From assembly GCF_014201375.1 (NCBI RefSeq), contig NZ_JACHDZ010000002.1:558001-622000 (forward strand): a DNA stretch of 64,000 nt, in the 5' to 3' direction. The notes under the pieces are model-generated. The model worked only from the letters and a program-made list of their open reading frames with translations, did no database searches and had not been told where the DNA came from. Positions 1 through 8,349 of the stretch are shown piece after piece (position 1 is the first letter of the stretch; each line of letters begins with the position of its first letter). This DNA comes from Tunturiibacter empetritectus. Its GTDB lineage: Bacteria > Acidobacteriota > Terriglobia > Terriglobales > Acidobacteriaceae. A program made the position numbers and the translations under genes.

Positions 1-249
1 GAGGGCGGTCGCGTCCACGGCCACCATGCCGTGCGGGACTACTGGACACGCCAGTGGGCCATCCTCGACCCTCGGGTCGAACCCACGGATTTCACCTCCG
101 AACCCGACGGCCGCACCGGAGTTCATGTCCATCAGGTCGTTCGCGATCTCACCGGCAAAGTCTTCGTCGATCACATGGTGCAACACATCTATCTTGTGCA
201 AGATGGCCTTATTCGCAGCATGAAAATTAGCGAAACTCCCCTCTCCTGA
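1..249 (+). CDS. SnoaL-like/NTF2-like protein, C-terminal part
   Basis: The reading frame is open from the first base and ends with TGA at 247-249, so only the last 82 residues are seen and the start lies outside the window. The fragment contains WTRQW, then VEPTDFTSEPDGR, VHQVVRDLTGKVFVD and VQHIYLVQDGLIRSMKI, which is the pattern of the last beta strands of small SnoaL/nuclear-transport-factor-2-like alpha+beta barrels. Such proteins are often steroid isomerase-like enzymes or ligand binders, but no catalytic role can be assigned from this fragment. An internal GTG at 31 could be misread as the start; the similarity continues upstream of it. Confidence 0.6.
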   Translation, partial: EGGRVHGHHAVRDYWTRQWAILDPRVEPTDFTSEPDGRTGVHVHQVVRDLTGKVFVDHMVQHIYLVQDGLIRSMKISETPLS

Positions 250-325
250 ATTGGCCCATTCCGTGGACAGGTTGCCTCTCACACCTTCGCTCCCATAAAC
301 TTCACGGGAGCGTCGAATCCATATC

Positions 326-2131
326 GTGTCCCTTTCAGCAAAACCGTCTTCCTCTCGCCATCCCGCCTTTCTCTCCGTGTGTCTCGCGTCGTCGCTTTTC
401 TTGGCGCCTCTCGCTGTCCTAGCCCAATCAAGCTCCTCCAGCAGCAGTTCTGAGGGCAATCCCGACGCGACCATCTCGAAGGAGCCCCCCACCAAATCCG
501 CGCCTCGCATCGCTCAACCCGAAGCCGGCGGCTCGGCCATCACGCTTGAAACCAGCGAGCCCCTCTTCGATCTTGCCGTTGCGCTAAACGTCTGCGGCTA
601 CGACGCCGACCTCGCCAACTCCGCCCCGGTGCGCCTCAGAATTCGCGATGACATCAACGCGCAGGTTGCCGCCTCCCCCGAAGCTCGCGCCAGCAGGGAC
701 GCGCTCTGCGGCTATGTCCGTGAGCACACGCTCAACGACGCCAGCCTAAACCTCGCCCAGTACATCTCGCTCGCTCTCTATCTCTCCCCGCCCCCAAGCC
801 TCTCCCCCATCGTCGGCGAAACAGAGCTGCCGCCCGACTCCACCCAAGTCGTCAACATCCTCCCGCTCCTCAGAACCTTCGCCGACGACGTACACCTCCA
901 CGCCATCTGGGTCGAACATCGTCCCGAGTACGAAGACCTCCTCAAGCGCGTCCACGACCCACTCACGCGAACGATCCTCAACACCAACGTCTATCTCCAT
1001 CTCCCGGTTAGCAGCTACGATGGGCGCCGCTTCCTCGTTCTCCTCGAGCCCATGCTCTCTTCCTCCACCACCAACGCCCGCATCTATTCGAACGACTACA
1101 TCGTCGTCACTTCGCCCGCGGCCGAACCCCTCGGCGCAGTCCACATGGACGACATCCGCCACAGCTATCTTCACTATGAGATCGAGCCTCTGGTCTACTC
1201 TCGCGCCTCCGCGATGGAGCGCCTCCAGCCTCTGCTCAAAGCCGTTCAGGATGCGCCGCTCGACTACACCTTCAAGACTGAGATCGTGCCTCTCATCACC
1301 GAGTGCCTCATCAAAGCTGTCGAAGCCCGAACCATGGACGTTGGCATCTCCAAGCCAACCAAGCCCACCACGGTCAAGCAGCGCGCCGAGATCGAGCAGT
1401 ACAACGCCGACCTGAGCGCCTACGAGCGTGAAGCCGAAGCCACCCGCCGCAAGGCAGTCGATCTCGCCATGCGCCAGGGGTGGGTCCTCACCGAGTACTT
1501 CTACAACCAGGTCGGTCAGATGGAGAAAGAGTCCGTCAGCCTCAAGGAGTACATGGGCGAGATGGTCTACGGCATGGACGTTGAGCGCGAGCGCCATCGT
1601 GCCCAGCAGGTCGCCTTCCTCCCCTCCGGCAGCCGCGATGTCTTGCGCCGCGCCCCGCAGCAGCTCACCGGCCTGCAACTCGCCGAAGAGAAGATCTTCA
1701 GGGGCGACCTCGACGGCGCCTCCGACATCGCCAACAAAGTTCTCGCCGATCCCAAAGGCGACCACGCCCAGGCCCACTACGTCCTCGCCCGCGTAAACCT
1801 CATGCAGCGCCAGCCCGGAGCCGCCTTCGCCGACTTTCAGGAGGTACTCGACTCCTCCAAAGACCCCCGAACCCTCGCCTGGTCGCACATCTACCTGGGC
1901 CGCCTCTACGACGTCAAAGACGATCGCAAGAAGGCCGTTGCCGAGTACCAGGCCGCGCTCACCGTACGCGACGCCCAGCCCGACACCAAAGCAGCCGCCG
2001 AAAAGGGAATCAAGGAGCCTTTCGTCGCGCCAAAAGTCGCTCATCAACAGCAAGAAGAAGATGACGACGCCCCGCTGGACCCCAGTGGCAAAGCCGAAAA
2101 AGACGCCTACCGCCCCCCGCCTCCACACTAG
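326..2131 (+). CDS. Secreted TPR-repeat protein of unknown function
   Basis: A 601-residue protein starting at GTG 326. The N-terminus has a signal-peptide pattern: Lys/Arg-poor hydrophobic LSVCLASSLFLAPLAVLAQ followed by a run of eight serines, so it is probably exported. The middle (about residues 60-430) is unrecognised and lists a long charged helix with an AEIEQYNADLSAYEREAEATR segment. The C-terminal third (about 445-560) contains TPR-like helix pairs, such as ADIANKVL..HAQAHYVLARVNLMQ and TLAWSHIYLGRLYDVKDDRKKAVAEYQAAL, followed by a charged Pro-rich tail. It sits 240 bases upstream of rnc. Proteins with this architecture upstream of rnc-lepB are typical of acidobacteria as I know them; the function is unknown. 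Confidence 0.75.
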   Translation: MSLSAKPSSSRHPAFLSVCLASSLFLAPLAVLAQSSSSSSSSEGNPDATISKEPPTKSAPRIAQPEAGGSAITLETSEPLFDLAVALNVCGYDADLANSAPVRLRIRDDINAQVAASPEARASRDALCGYVREHTLNDASLNLAQYISLALYLSPPPSLSPIVGETELPPDSTQVVNILPLLRTFADDVHLHAIWVEHRPEYEDLLKRVHDPLTRTILNTNVYLHLPVSSYDGRRFLVLLEPMLSSSTTNARIYSNDYIVVTSPAAEPLGAVHMDDIRHSYLHYEIEPLVYSRASAMERLQPLLKAVQDAPLDYTFKTEIVPLITECLIKAVEARTMDVGISKPTKPTTVKQRAEIEQYNADLSAYEREAEATRRKAVDLAMRQGWVLTEYFYNQVGQMEKESVSLKEYMGEMVYGMDVERERHRAQQVAFLPSGSRDVLRRAPQQLTGLQLAEEKIFRGDLDGASDIANKVLADPKGDHAQAHYVLARVNLMQRQPGAAFADFQEVLDSSKDPRTLAWSHIYLGRLYDVKDDRKKAVAEYQAALTVRDAQPDTKAAAEKGIKEPFVAPKVAHQQQEEDDDAPLDPSGKAEKDAYRPPPPH

Positions 2132-2370
2132 GGCATTGCCGTTGCTCTTGCCGTTGTTTTTTTTGCTTGTCATCCCGGGATCTGCTTCTGTCTTTGTTTT
2201 GCTAGTCGCTGCCCATGGCCATGACAAACCCGTTGGCACCATAGGGATCCACCCGACCACCTGCCGCAGGAGTAAGCTTTCCCTGAAATCCGCTTCATTC
2301 CTTTACCATCGAGCGTCTACCCCTTAGCACGAGGCCGTCTCCCTCCGGTAAAGTAGAGCAGGGAAGTTCT

Positions 2371-3201
2371 ATGACGACGCGTCACAAAAAGCCCGGACGA
2401 TCGCAGTCGAACGCCGCCCCCCCGGCCCTGTTCGATCACATCTTCCAGCGTCCCGAACTCCTCACCTGGGCCCTCACCCACCGTTCCCTCGCCTACGAGA
2501 CCAACCCCGAGACCCTCCCCGACCCGGCCGCCGACAACGAGCAGCTCGAGTTCGTCGGCGACGCCGTCCTCGGTCTCGCCGTCGCCGAAGCTCTCTTCCG
2601 CCGCTTCCCAGCCTCTCGCGAGGGCGAACTAACCCGCCTCCGCGCCTCCCTCGTCAGCCGCAGCCACCTCGGCGAGGTGGCTGCCCGCATCGACCTCGGC
2701 TCGCTCCTCCGTCTCGGTCGTGGCGAAGAGCAAAGCGGCGGCCGCAAGAAACCCGCCCTCTTGGCCAACGCCCTCGAAGCCGTCATCGCGGCCCTCTATC
2801 TCGATGGAGGCCTCGACGCCGCCCGCGCCTTCATCGAAAGACACATCATCGAGCCCGCCCTCCCCGACCTCAACCTTGCGCTTCATGGCAGCAAGACCTT
2901 CAGCGGCGCCATCGGCGACCACAAATCCGCCTTGCAAGAACATCTTCAAGCCACCGGCGCAGGCCAGCCGCAGTACGTCCTCACCGACCAGAGCGGCCCC
3001 GACCACCAAAAACGCTTCCGCGTCGAGGTTCGCATCGAAGACAAATCCGGCGGCTCCCGCGCCCTCGCCGAATCTGAAGGCTCCACCAAGAAACAAGCGC
3101 AACAAGCCGCAGCCCGCCTCGCCTTCGAGCGTCTCATCGCCGAAGCCCGCATGGTCGCCGAAGCAGCCGCCCTCGACGTAACCGCGGAGGTGGTCGAATG
3201 A
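2371..3201 (+). CDS. rnc: Ribonuclease III
   Basis: Double-strand-specific endoribonuclease that processes rRNA precursors and some mRNAs. The 276-residue protein has the RNase III signature NEQLEFVGDAVLG (residues 56-68, acidic residues E60 and D64) and the second acidic helix LANALEAVIAALYLDGG near residue 130. The double-stranded RNA binding domain follows at about 185-265 with SALQEHLQATGAGQPQYVL, and the alpha-2 lysines in STKKQAQQAAARLAFERL. The protein is longer than the usual 225-235 residues owing to an N-terminal basic extension and a C-terminal tail. Its TGA overlaps the ATG of lepB (ATGA at 3198-3201), so the two are translationally coupled. Confidence 0.96.
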   Translation: MTTRHKKPGRSQSNAAPPALFDHIFQRPELLTWALTHRSLAYETNPETLPDPAADNEQLEFVGDAVLGLAVAEALFRRFPASREGELTRLRASLVSRSHLGEVAARIDLGSLLRLGRGEEQSGGRKKPALLANALEAVIAALYLDGGLDAARAFIERHIIEPALPDLNLALHGSKTFSGAIGDHKSALQEHLQATGAGQPQYVLTDQSGPDHQKRFRVEVRIEDKSGGSRALAESEGSTKKQAQQAAARLAFERLIAEARMVAEAAALDVTAEVVE

Positions 3202-4067
3202 CCCAACCCGCCGTCGTCTCCAGCCATCCCGACACACACAGCCCTTTCACTACCACCGGCGCCCCGCAATCGCGCAAGCCTGCTCCGAACCCCACTCACC
3301 GCCGCCACCCGGTCCATCACGACAGGCCCAGCGTCTTCACCGCCCTCCAATCCCTTCTGCACCTCATCGTCATCGCCATCTTCATCATCACCTTCTGCGT
3401 GCAGCCCTTCCGCATCCCCTCAGAATCCATGGAGTCCACCCTACTCGTCGGCGACTTCCTCCTCGTCGACAAGCAGGCCGCAGCCCCCGACGGCGCCGGC
3501 ACCCTCCTCCCCGCCGCCGCCATCCACCGCGGCGACATCATCGTCTTTCACGACCCAGTCGACGCCTCCCTCCACCTCGTCAAGCGCGTCATCGGCCTCC
3601 CCGGCGACCACCTCCGCCTCCGCGATGGCCGCGTCTACATCAACGGCCACGCCCTCACCGAGCCCTACGCCGTCTACCGCCCCAGCCCGCCCGATAACTT
3701 CCGCGACAACTTTCCCCGCCTCCACAGCGCCGATCCCGAGATCGACTCCCACTGGTGGATCCGCATGCGCTCCCTCATCGAAAACAACGAGCTCATCATC
3801 CCCACCGGCAACTACTTCGTCCTCGGCGACAACCGCAACGACAGCGAAGACAGCCGCTACTGGGGCTTCGTCCCCCGCGAAGCCATCGTAGGCAAACCCC
3901 TCGTCATCTACTTCTCCCTCCAGACCCACGAAGCCGACGACACAGACGGCACCGGCGCCAGCATAGCCCAATCCGCCACCGCCACTCCCACCCGCCGCCA
4001 CCCCGGCAAAATCGACTCCGTAGTCGACTTCGCCCGCTGGGGCCGCACCTTCCAAATCGTCCGCTAA
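3198..4067 (+). CDS. lepB: Signal peptidase I
   Basis: Membrane-bound type I leader peptidase that removes signal peptides from exported proteins. The 289-residue protein has a long basic N-terminal tail, one membrane segment (about residues 52-70, LLHLIVIAIFIITFCVQPF), then the catalytic serine box PSESMESTLLVGD (S77) and the lysine box HLVKRVIGLPGD (K129). The later box GNYFVLGDNRNDSEDSRYWGFVP is also intact, so all signature boxes of the family are present. The start codon overlaps the stop of rnc by four bases. A His/Ala/Thr-rich tail follows the catalytic domain and has no assigned role. Confidence 0.96.
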   Translation: MTQPAVVSSHPDTHSPFTTTGAPQSRKPAPNPTHRRHPVHHDRPSVFTALQSLLHLIVIAIFIITFCVQPFRIPSESMESTLLVGDFLLVDKQAAAPDGAGTLLPAAAIHRGDIIVFHDPVDASLHLVKRVIGLPGDHLRLRDGRVYINGHALTEPYAVYRPSPPDNFRDNFPRLHSADPEIDSHWWIRMRSLIENNELIIPTGNYFVLGDNRNDSEDSRYWGFVPREAIVGKPLVIYFSLQTHEADDTDGTGASIAQSATATPTRRHPGKIDSVVDFARWGRTFQIVR

Positions 4068-4148
4068 CCAGATCATTTATAAGAGAACTTCCGAATAATT
4101 CCAGCTTTGCTGTAATGTCGAAAGAACTCTTTCCAACTGAGGCTGTGC

Positions 4149-5561
4149 GTGGCATCGATTGCAACTGCAGCAGGACTCCATGACGGACTAAAGTTGCTCT
4201 TTGCAACCAGCGATGACGCGGCCCTCCATGATATCGGCCAGGAGCTGGCACCTGCGTTCTTCATCCGCATGGCTCCAGACTCGGTAGCCCTCTTCCAAAG
4301 CCTCGCAGAGCAAACCCCCGAGATCGTCGTCATCGATCTCGACACGATCGTTCCCACCGGCACCGACGTCTTCGCTTACATCGAATCCGTGCGTGCCGCC
4401 GCGCCGCAGATCTTATGCCTCGCCATCTCGCGCACCCCTCTGCGAAATGCACGCCAGCGCACAAAAAAAGCAGGCGGAGACGAGTTCCTCCTCGCGCCGG
4501 TAGACTTTCCCGAACTCCGAGAGTATCTGCTGGAGGCGGGCACCCGCCATCGCGAGCGGCTCGAAGCAAACCAGCTGCGCAGCGAGATTGCCCGCAAGAG
4601 CACCTTCTGCGAGATGATCGGCGGAAGCGAAGCCATGCAACGCGTCTATGAGATCCTCCGCCGCGTGGCATCGAGCAACAGCACCGTCATGTTGCGCGGA
4701 GAGAGCGGAACCGGAAAAGAACTCGCCGCCCGCGCCATCGTCTCCCTGAGCCCTCGCCGCAACCAGCCCATGATCAGCGTCAACTGCGCCGCCCTCCCCG
4801 AGACCCTGATGGAGTCCGAGCTCTTCGGCCACGAAAAAGGATCCTTCACCGGGGCTCACGCCGCCCATCCCGGACAGATCGAACTAGCCGACGGCGGAAC
4901 GTTATTCCTCGACGAGATCGGCTCGCTCAGCCTGCCGCTCCAGAGCAAGCTGCTGCGCGTGCTCCAGGAGCGGGTCGTCCAGCGAATCGGCGGCAAAAGC
5001 CCGCGAAAGATAGATTTCAGGCTGATCGCCGCGACCAACGACAATCTGGACCAGATGGTAAAGAGGGGTCAGTTTCGTGAAGACCTCTACTACCGGATCT
5101 GCGTCATCCCCGTCTTCCTTCCACCCTTGAGGGAGCGGACAGGAGATGTGCCCCTCCTGCTGGACCACTATCTCAGGATGTATTGCACGGCAGGAGATCT
5201 GCCGCAGAAGCGTTTTTCGCCCGAAGCTTTGCAGGTTCTGGAGACAAGCACCTGGCCGGGCAATGTAAGGGAGCTGGAAAATCTAGCCCAGCGCCTGGCC
5301 CTCATGGTTGACGGCGATCTGATTGAAGTTCACCATCTTCCGGATAAGGTGATCTACGAGAATACGGCGAAACAGGACGAGATCCTGGTGCCTGCGGACG
5401 GCCTCGATCTCGACGATGAGCTGGCCCGTATCGAAGTCGCCTATCTCACGGCGGCACTACGCAGGGCTGGCACCAAGAACGGAGCGGCCACCCTGTTGCA
5501 GATCTCCAAGGAAAAGATGAAGTACCTCTGCCGAAAATATCAGCTCAATCAGGAGGGTTGA
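4149..5561 (+). CDS. Sigma-54-dependent enhancer-binding activator, NtrC type
   Basis: Activates transcription by sigma-54 RNA polymerase through ATP hydrolysis. Residues 15-130 form a receiver-like domain with VVIDLD (D63, D65) but with APVDF where receivers have an invariant Lys-Pro, so it may be phosphorylation-independent. The AAA+ domain (about 155-380) has Walker A GESGTGKE (184-191), the sigma-54 contact loop GSFTGA (231-236; GAFTGA is usual), Walker [11 protein letters not shown] and [10 protein letters not shown]. The C-terminus is a Fis-like helix-turn-helix ([26 protein letters not shown]). It starts at GTG 4149. It lies directly upstream of a dyad and a perfect sigma-54 promoter that precedes the hexad-repeat gene, so that gene is its probable target. 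Confidence 0.92.
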   Translation: MASIATAAGLHDGLKLLFATSDDAALHDIGQELAPAFFIRMAPDSVALFQSLAEQTPEIVVIDLDTIVPTGTDVFAYIESVRAAAPQILCLAISRTPLRNARQRTKKAGGDEFLLAPVDFPELREYLLEAGTRHRERLEANQLRSEIARKSTFCEMIGGSEAMQRVYEILRRVASSNSTVMLRGESGTGKELAARAIVSLSPRRNQPMISVNCAALPETLMESELFGHEKGSFTGAHAAHPGQIELADGGTLFLDEIGSLSLPLQSKLLRVLQERVVQRIGGKSPRKIDFRLIAATNDNLDQMVKRGQFREDLYYRICVIPVFLPPLRERTGDVPLLLDHYLRMYCTAGDLPQKRFSPEALQVLETSTWPGNVRELENLAQRLALMVDGDLIEVHHLPDKVIYENTAKQDEILVPADGLDLDDELARIEVAYLTAALRRAGTKNGAATLLQISKEKMKYLCRKYQLNQEG

Positions 5562-5587
5562 AATTTAACCCCCGTAGGGTTAAATTT
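5561..5587. promoter_or_regulatory. 11-bp perfect dyad, candidate activator binding site (UAS)
   Basis: Left arm AAATTTAACCC (5561-5571), five-base loop CCGTA, right arm GGGTTAAATTT (5577-5587). It begins at the last base of the activator gene and lies about 100-125 bases upstream of the -24 element, the usual distance for an enhancer-binding protein site. There is no T-run after it (GCCCC follows), so a role as an operator fits better than a terminator, although it could still end the activator transcript. Confidence 0.55.
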
Positions 5588-5685
5588 GCCCCTAGGCGCA
5601 GGCTCCTGGAGACATAGAAGACATCGGCAGTGCAGGAGACCCCACAAATCACCTAGTTTTCGCGTGGAACGAGTTCCTTAGCGTT

Positions 5686-5701
5686 TGGCACGGGGATTGC
5701 A
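5686..5701 (+). promoter_or_regulatory. Sigma-54 (-24/-12) promoter
   Basis: TGGCACGGGGATTGCA matches the sigma-54 consensus TGGCACG-N4-TTGCA at every position, with GG at 5687-5688 and GC at 5699-5700 in exact 12-base register. Transcription should start near 5712, 43 bases before the ATG of the hexad-repeat gene at 5755. The gene just upstream encodes a sigma-54 activator. Confidence 0.9.
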
Positions 5702-5754
5702 ATCATGTATGGCAACAGCCACTAGCTGATTCAGACATTCGGAGGAAACACATC

Positions 5755-6042
5755 ATGGCTATCCAGAAGAAATCATTGATCAGCAACCTCGAGTCAACCA
5801 AGAAGTCTGCCCCAGCCACCAAGAGCGCAAAGTCCGACGTGTCGGTATCGAACGCTCCAGTGGCCAGCCGTGTCATGCTGGCGAAGAAGGCCGCTGGCGG
5901 CGTCTCCCTGTCCAAACAAGCTCACCTGTCCAAGCAGGTCTCGCTCTCCAAACAGGCCCACCTGTCCAAGCAGGTCTCGCTCTCCAAACAGGCCACCCTG
6001 TCCAAGCAGATCTCTCTCTCCAAGAGAGCGGTGGAGTTATAG
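5755..6042 (+). CDS. Basic hexad-repeat (LSKQ) protein, possible exported peptide precursor
   Basis: A 95-residue protein with no family I recognise. Residues 1-49 form a Lys/Ser/Ala-rich leader ending in KKAAGG (44-49). Residues 51-92 are seven consecutive hexads of the form [SHT]-L-S-K-Q-[AVI], and the protein ends RAVEL. It has 15 lysines and only three acidic residues. The GG before the repeat resembles a double-glycine leader junction. The hexad fits the pattern of left-handed beta-helix repeats (L at i, small/aliphatic at i+4), but 42 residues would make little more than two coils. The ribosome binding site GGAGG (5741-5745) is strong. It is expressed from a perfect sigma-54 promoter and faces an operon for an M50 protease and HlyD-type adaptors, suggesting a processed and exported product; that is inference. 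Confidence 0.8.
   Translation: MAIQKKSLISNLESTKKSAPATKSAKSDVSVSNAPVASRVMLAKKAAGGVSLSKQAHLSKQVSLSKQAHLSKQVSLSKQATLSKQISLSKRAVEL
5905..6030 (+). repeat. Tandem 18/36-base coding repeats
   Basis: Seven 18-base units encoding the LSKQ hexads of the protein at 5755. Higher-order 36-base units alternate S-type and H-type hexads three times before diverging to T and S types. The last unit has Arg instead of Gln. Confidence 0.9.
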
Positions 6043-6156
6043 AAGCAGATATCTGCCAATTGGGCCTCTCTGACCAGATTTGATTGCACGCTTTTCGGTT
6101 TAGGCCGACGATGTTTCTTTGGATGTCTGTTCGTGGTTCTCTTATCGAAGTACGGA

Positions 6157-6186
6157 AAAGAGGAAGAGTTACGGCTCTTCCTCTTT
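6157..6186. terminator. Two-way terminator between convergent genes
   Basis: A perfect 12-bp stem, AAAGAGGAAGAG (6157-6168) paired with CTCTTCCTCTTT (6175-6186), with the six-base loop TTACGG. It lies between the hexad-repeat gene and the convergent M50 gene, and has A-rich/T-rich flanks on both sides, so it can serve both transcripts. Confidence 0.75.
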
Positions 6187-6201
6187 CTCGTTAAGCTCTC
6201 C

Positions 6202-8349
6202 TTACCAGATCTTCCGATCGAAAAACTCCCTTAGCTCTTTGCCGATGAGACCCATGACGCTTCGACGTTGTACCGTGATCTTTGCCGTTCCAGTCATGCC
6301 ATCGTGCAGAGTGCCATCGTTGGGTATCAATGCGTCGGCGACATAGTACTTCAGGATGTCTTCTTTCCCGCTCTTAGGCCCCTCGAGCGCGGCCGCCAAA
6401 GCCTCCGGTGCCGCCTGCATATACTCCAGGCGAGTGGTAGCCGGTGAGAATCGCCCATCCACCAGCAGATGAACCTTGGCCCCGTTCTGCACTCGCGGCA
6501 CAGCATATTCCAGGACAAACATCCGAACCCGCATCTCTTCGGTCTCGCCTATCTCTGCAATCGTGGCACCGGCATCCAAGTACGTGCCCGCGAGATCCCG
6601 CAGATGCGACGTCATCACCGTACCCGCTATGGGCGCGCTCGGGGCAAGCTGTTCGGTCTCCTCCTGTGCGATGGTTCGCTCTACTCCCGCGCGCGTATGT
6701 TCCTGCGACACAGAGCTAAGATCAGCCTGCGTTAGCTGAGCCTGCACCCGTTTCACACCGGTAAGAGTGAACTCCTCCTGTGATCTCGTACGCCCGGCAT
6801 CTACCTGAGCGTTTTGCATTCTGACTAAGGGCTCCCCAACAATAACGCTCTGCCCCTCAGCAACCAGCACCTCTGCAACCCGGCCGGGAACGATCGTTCT
6901 CACAACCTCGCGCCGGCTTGGCTCCAGGACAAACCTGGCGCTTACTGTTTCGTGCAGGACGGGTGCGAACAAAAGAGCCAGAAGAACAGCCGCAGCCACA
7001 CTAAAGCGAGTGGCAGTGAACCACGATCGAACCCGGTCTTTTTTGTCCAGATACACAGTTTGAACGAACCTCAGAAAGATGCGAATACGCGAGCGAAAGA
7101 TGACCACTGCTAGAGCCAGAGCGGGCACGAACGCCCAGTCGGGGCTGTACTTCAGAAAGACGTTATGGCTGAAACGTATCACGGTGTACAGAAGACTGTA
7201 GCTATAAACGCCAGAGAGGACGGCATACAGAAGATAGCCGAAACGCCGGCGCCTGGGTACATACTCCACCTCGACAGGAAGCCGAAAGATGCTTCCCCTT
7301 ACAAGACTCGAAAGGTACGCCGTCGACTTCTCCTTGATATCCGAGAAGCCAATCACCTCGGAAAAAGCGTAGTAGCCGTCCAGCTTGATCAACGGATTCA
7401 TATTCACAACGATCACCGCGACACCCGTCAACAGCATGATCTTGTACGCAAGATCGTGCGCGTCGCTTCCTGCAGGCGTCCCCCACCACACGATCGTCGC
7501 AATGGCACAGAAGATCATCTCCACCCATATCCCGGCGATGATCGTAACCAGACGTTGCCAGCGGTTCGCGTAGACCCAGGCTTCACTCACATCAACGAAG
7601 AATGCTGGAGTCAGAAAGATGAGATGAAAGCCCATCGCATGGACCTCTGCTCCGTAGTGTTTGCAAGTCAGCCCATGTGCGGACTCATGAAAGAACCCCA
7701 GTATCAAAAACAGAATCCAGAACTCCGCAAGATCGGATGCGCTCTTCTCCGTGAACGTATAAAACTGAACGGTATCTCGACCAATCTGAGCCCAGTTCGC
7801 GAAGAACAAAACCGTCATGAATCCGAACAGAAGCAGCGTAAGCCCAGTAAACCATCGTGAGTAGAGCCAGCGGGAGTAAGGATAGATCCAATTGAAGTAT
7901 CGGTCAGGATCCCACGCAGAGAACTGCATGTGCGAGATGTCACCCCACTTCGACTTGCGATTGGTATGTTGATGCCTGCTGCTTTCAAGCTTCTGCTGCA
8001 GCGCAATATTTTTTTCGAGCGGTGTCTTGTACCAGAAATCCGCGTCATCCAGGCCGCCGGCGAACTCCTTCAGATCATCCGTGCTATAGACCACGCCATA
8101 AAGCTCCGCATGGGCCGCCGCTACCTCTTCGTACGAGCGTGTTCCATCGAACAACTCCACAATTCGCCACTGCTCTGGGCTAAATCGATAGATCTTGTCC
8201 GTGCCGCGAATGAGCGCAACAATAATCGGCGCCCCATCTTCCACATTTTCGCGGAACACCAGCGCAGGATCCAGCTTCGGATGTGTGCTCCGGCTTCTGC
8301 GTGAAGGGAGATCGGGCAGCGCCGCATTGAATGCTTCGGCGAGATTCAT
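6202..8349 (-). CDS. PqqD-like / M50 zinc metalloprotease / HlyD fusion membrane protein
   Basis: A 715-residue polytopic membrane protein. Residues 25-110 resemble a PqqD-like winged-helix peptide-binding domain (FRENVEDGAPIIVAL..YRFSPEQWRIVELFDGTRSYEEV). Membrane helices follow from about 165. The intramembrane protease motifs are HESAH (221-225) and NMNPLIKLDG (316-325), the site-2-protease metal ligands. After another helix (about 450-470) comes a HlyD/biotinyl-lipoyl half (VLEPSRREVVRTIVPGRVAEVLVAEGQSVIVGEPL) ending near a basic tail. Proteins of this build are known from peptide and RiPP-type export or modification loci. The start ATG overlaps the stop of the HlyD gene (ATGA at 8346-8349). 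It is the last gene of a three-gene operon. Confidence 0.88.
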   Translation of the reverse strand: MNLAEAFNAALPDLPSRRSRSTHPKLDPALVFRENVEDGAPIIVALIRGTDKIYRFSPEQWRIVELFDGTRSYEEVAAAHAELYGVVYSTDDLKEFAGGLDDADFWYKTPLEKNIALQQKLESSRHQHTNRKSKWGDISHMQFSAWDPDRYFNWIYPYSRWLYSRWFTGLTLLLFGFMTVLFFANWAQIGRDTVQFYTFTEKSASDLAEFWILFLILGFFHESAHGLTCKHYGAEVHAMGFHLIFLTPAFFVDVSEAWVYANRWQRLVTIIAGIWVEMIFCAIATIVWWGTPAGSDAHDLAYKIMLLTGVAVIVVNMNPLIKLDGYYAFSEVIGFSDIKEKSTAYLSSLVRGSIFRLPVEVEYVPRRRRFGYLLYAVLSGVYSYSLLYTVIRFSHNVFLKYSPDWAFVPALALAVVIFRSRIRIFLRFVQTVYLDKKDRVRSWFTATRFSVAAAVLLALLFAPVLHETVSARFVLEPSRREVVRTIVPGRVAEVLVAEGQSVIVGEPLVRMQNAQVDAGRTRSQEEFTLTGVKRVQAQLTQADLSSVSQEHTRAGVERTIAQEETEQLAPSAPIAGTVMTSHLRDLAGTYLDAGATIAEIGETEEMRVRMFVLEYAVPRVQNGAKVHLLVDGRFSPATTRLEYMQAAPEALAAALEGPKSGKEDILKYYVADALIPNDGTLHDGMTGTAKITVQRRSVMGLIGKELREFFDRKIW

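Noticed and set aside
746-2260. 504-residue minus-strand frame
   Set aside because: Shadow of the TPR gene; composition is Val/Gly/Glu-rich as expected from the complement of a GC-rich gene.
5905-6030. CRISPR-like array
   Set aside because: The repeats are tandem coding units with no spacers; no cas genes are present in the window.
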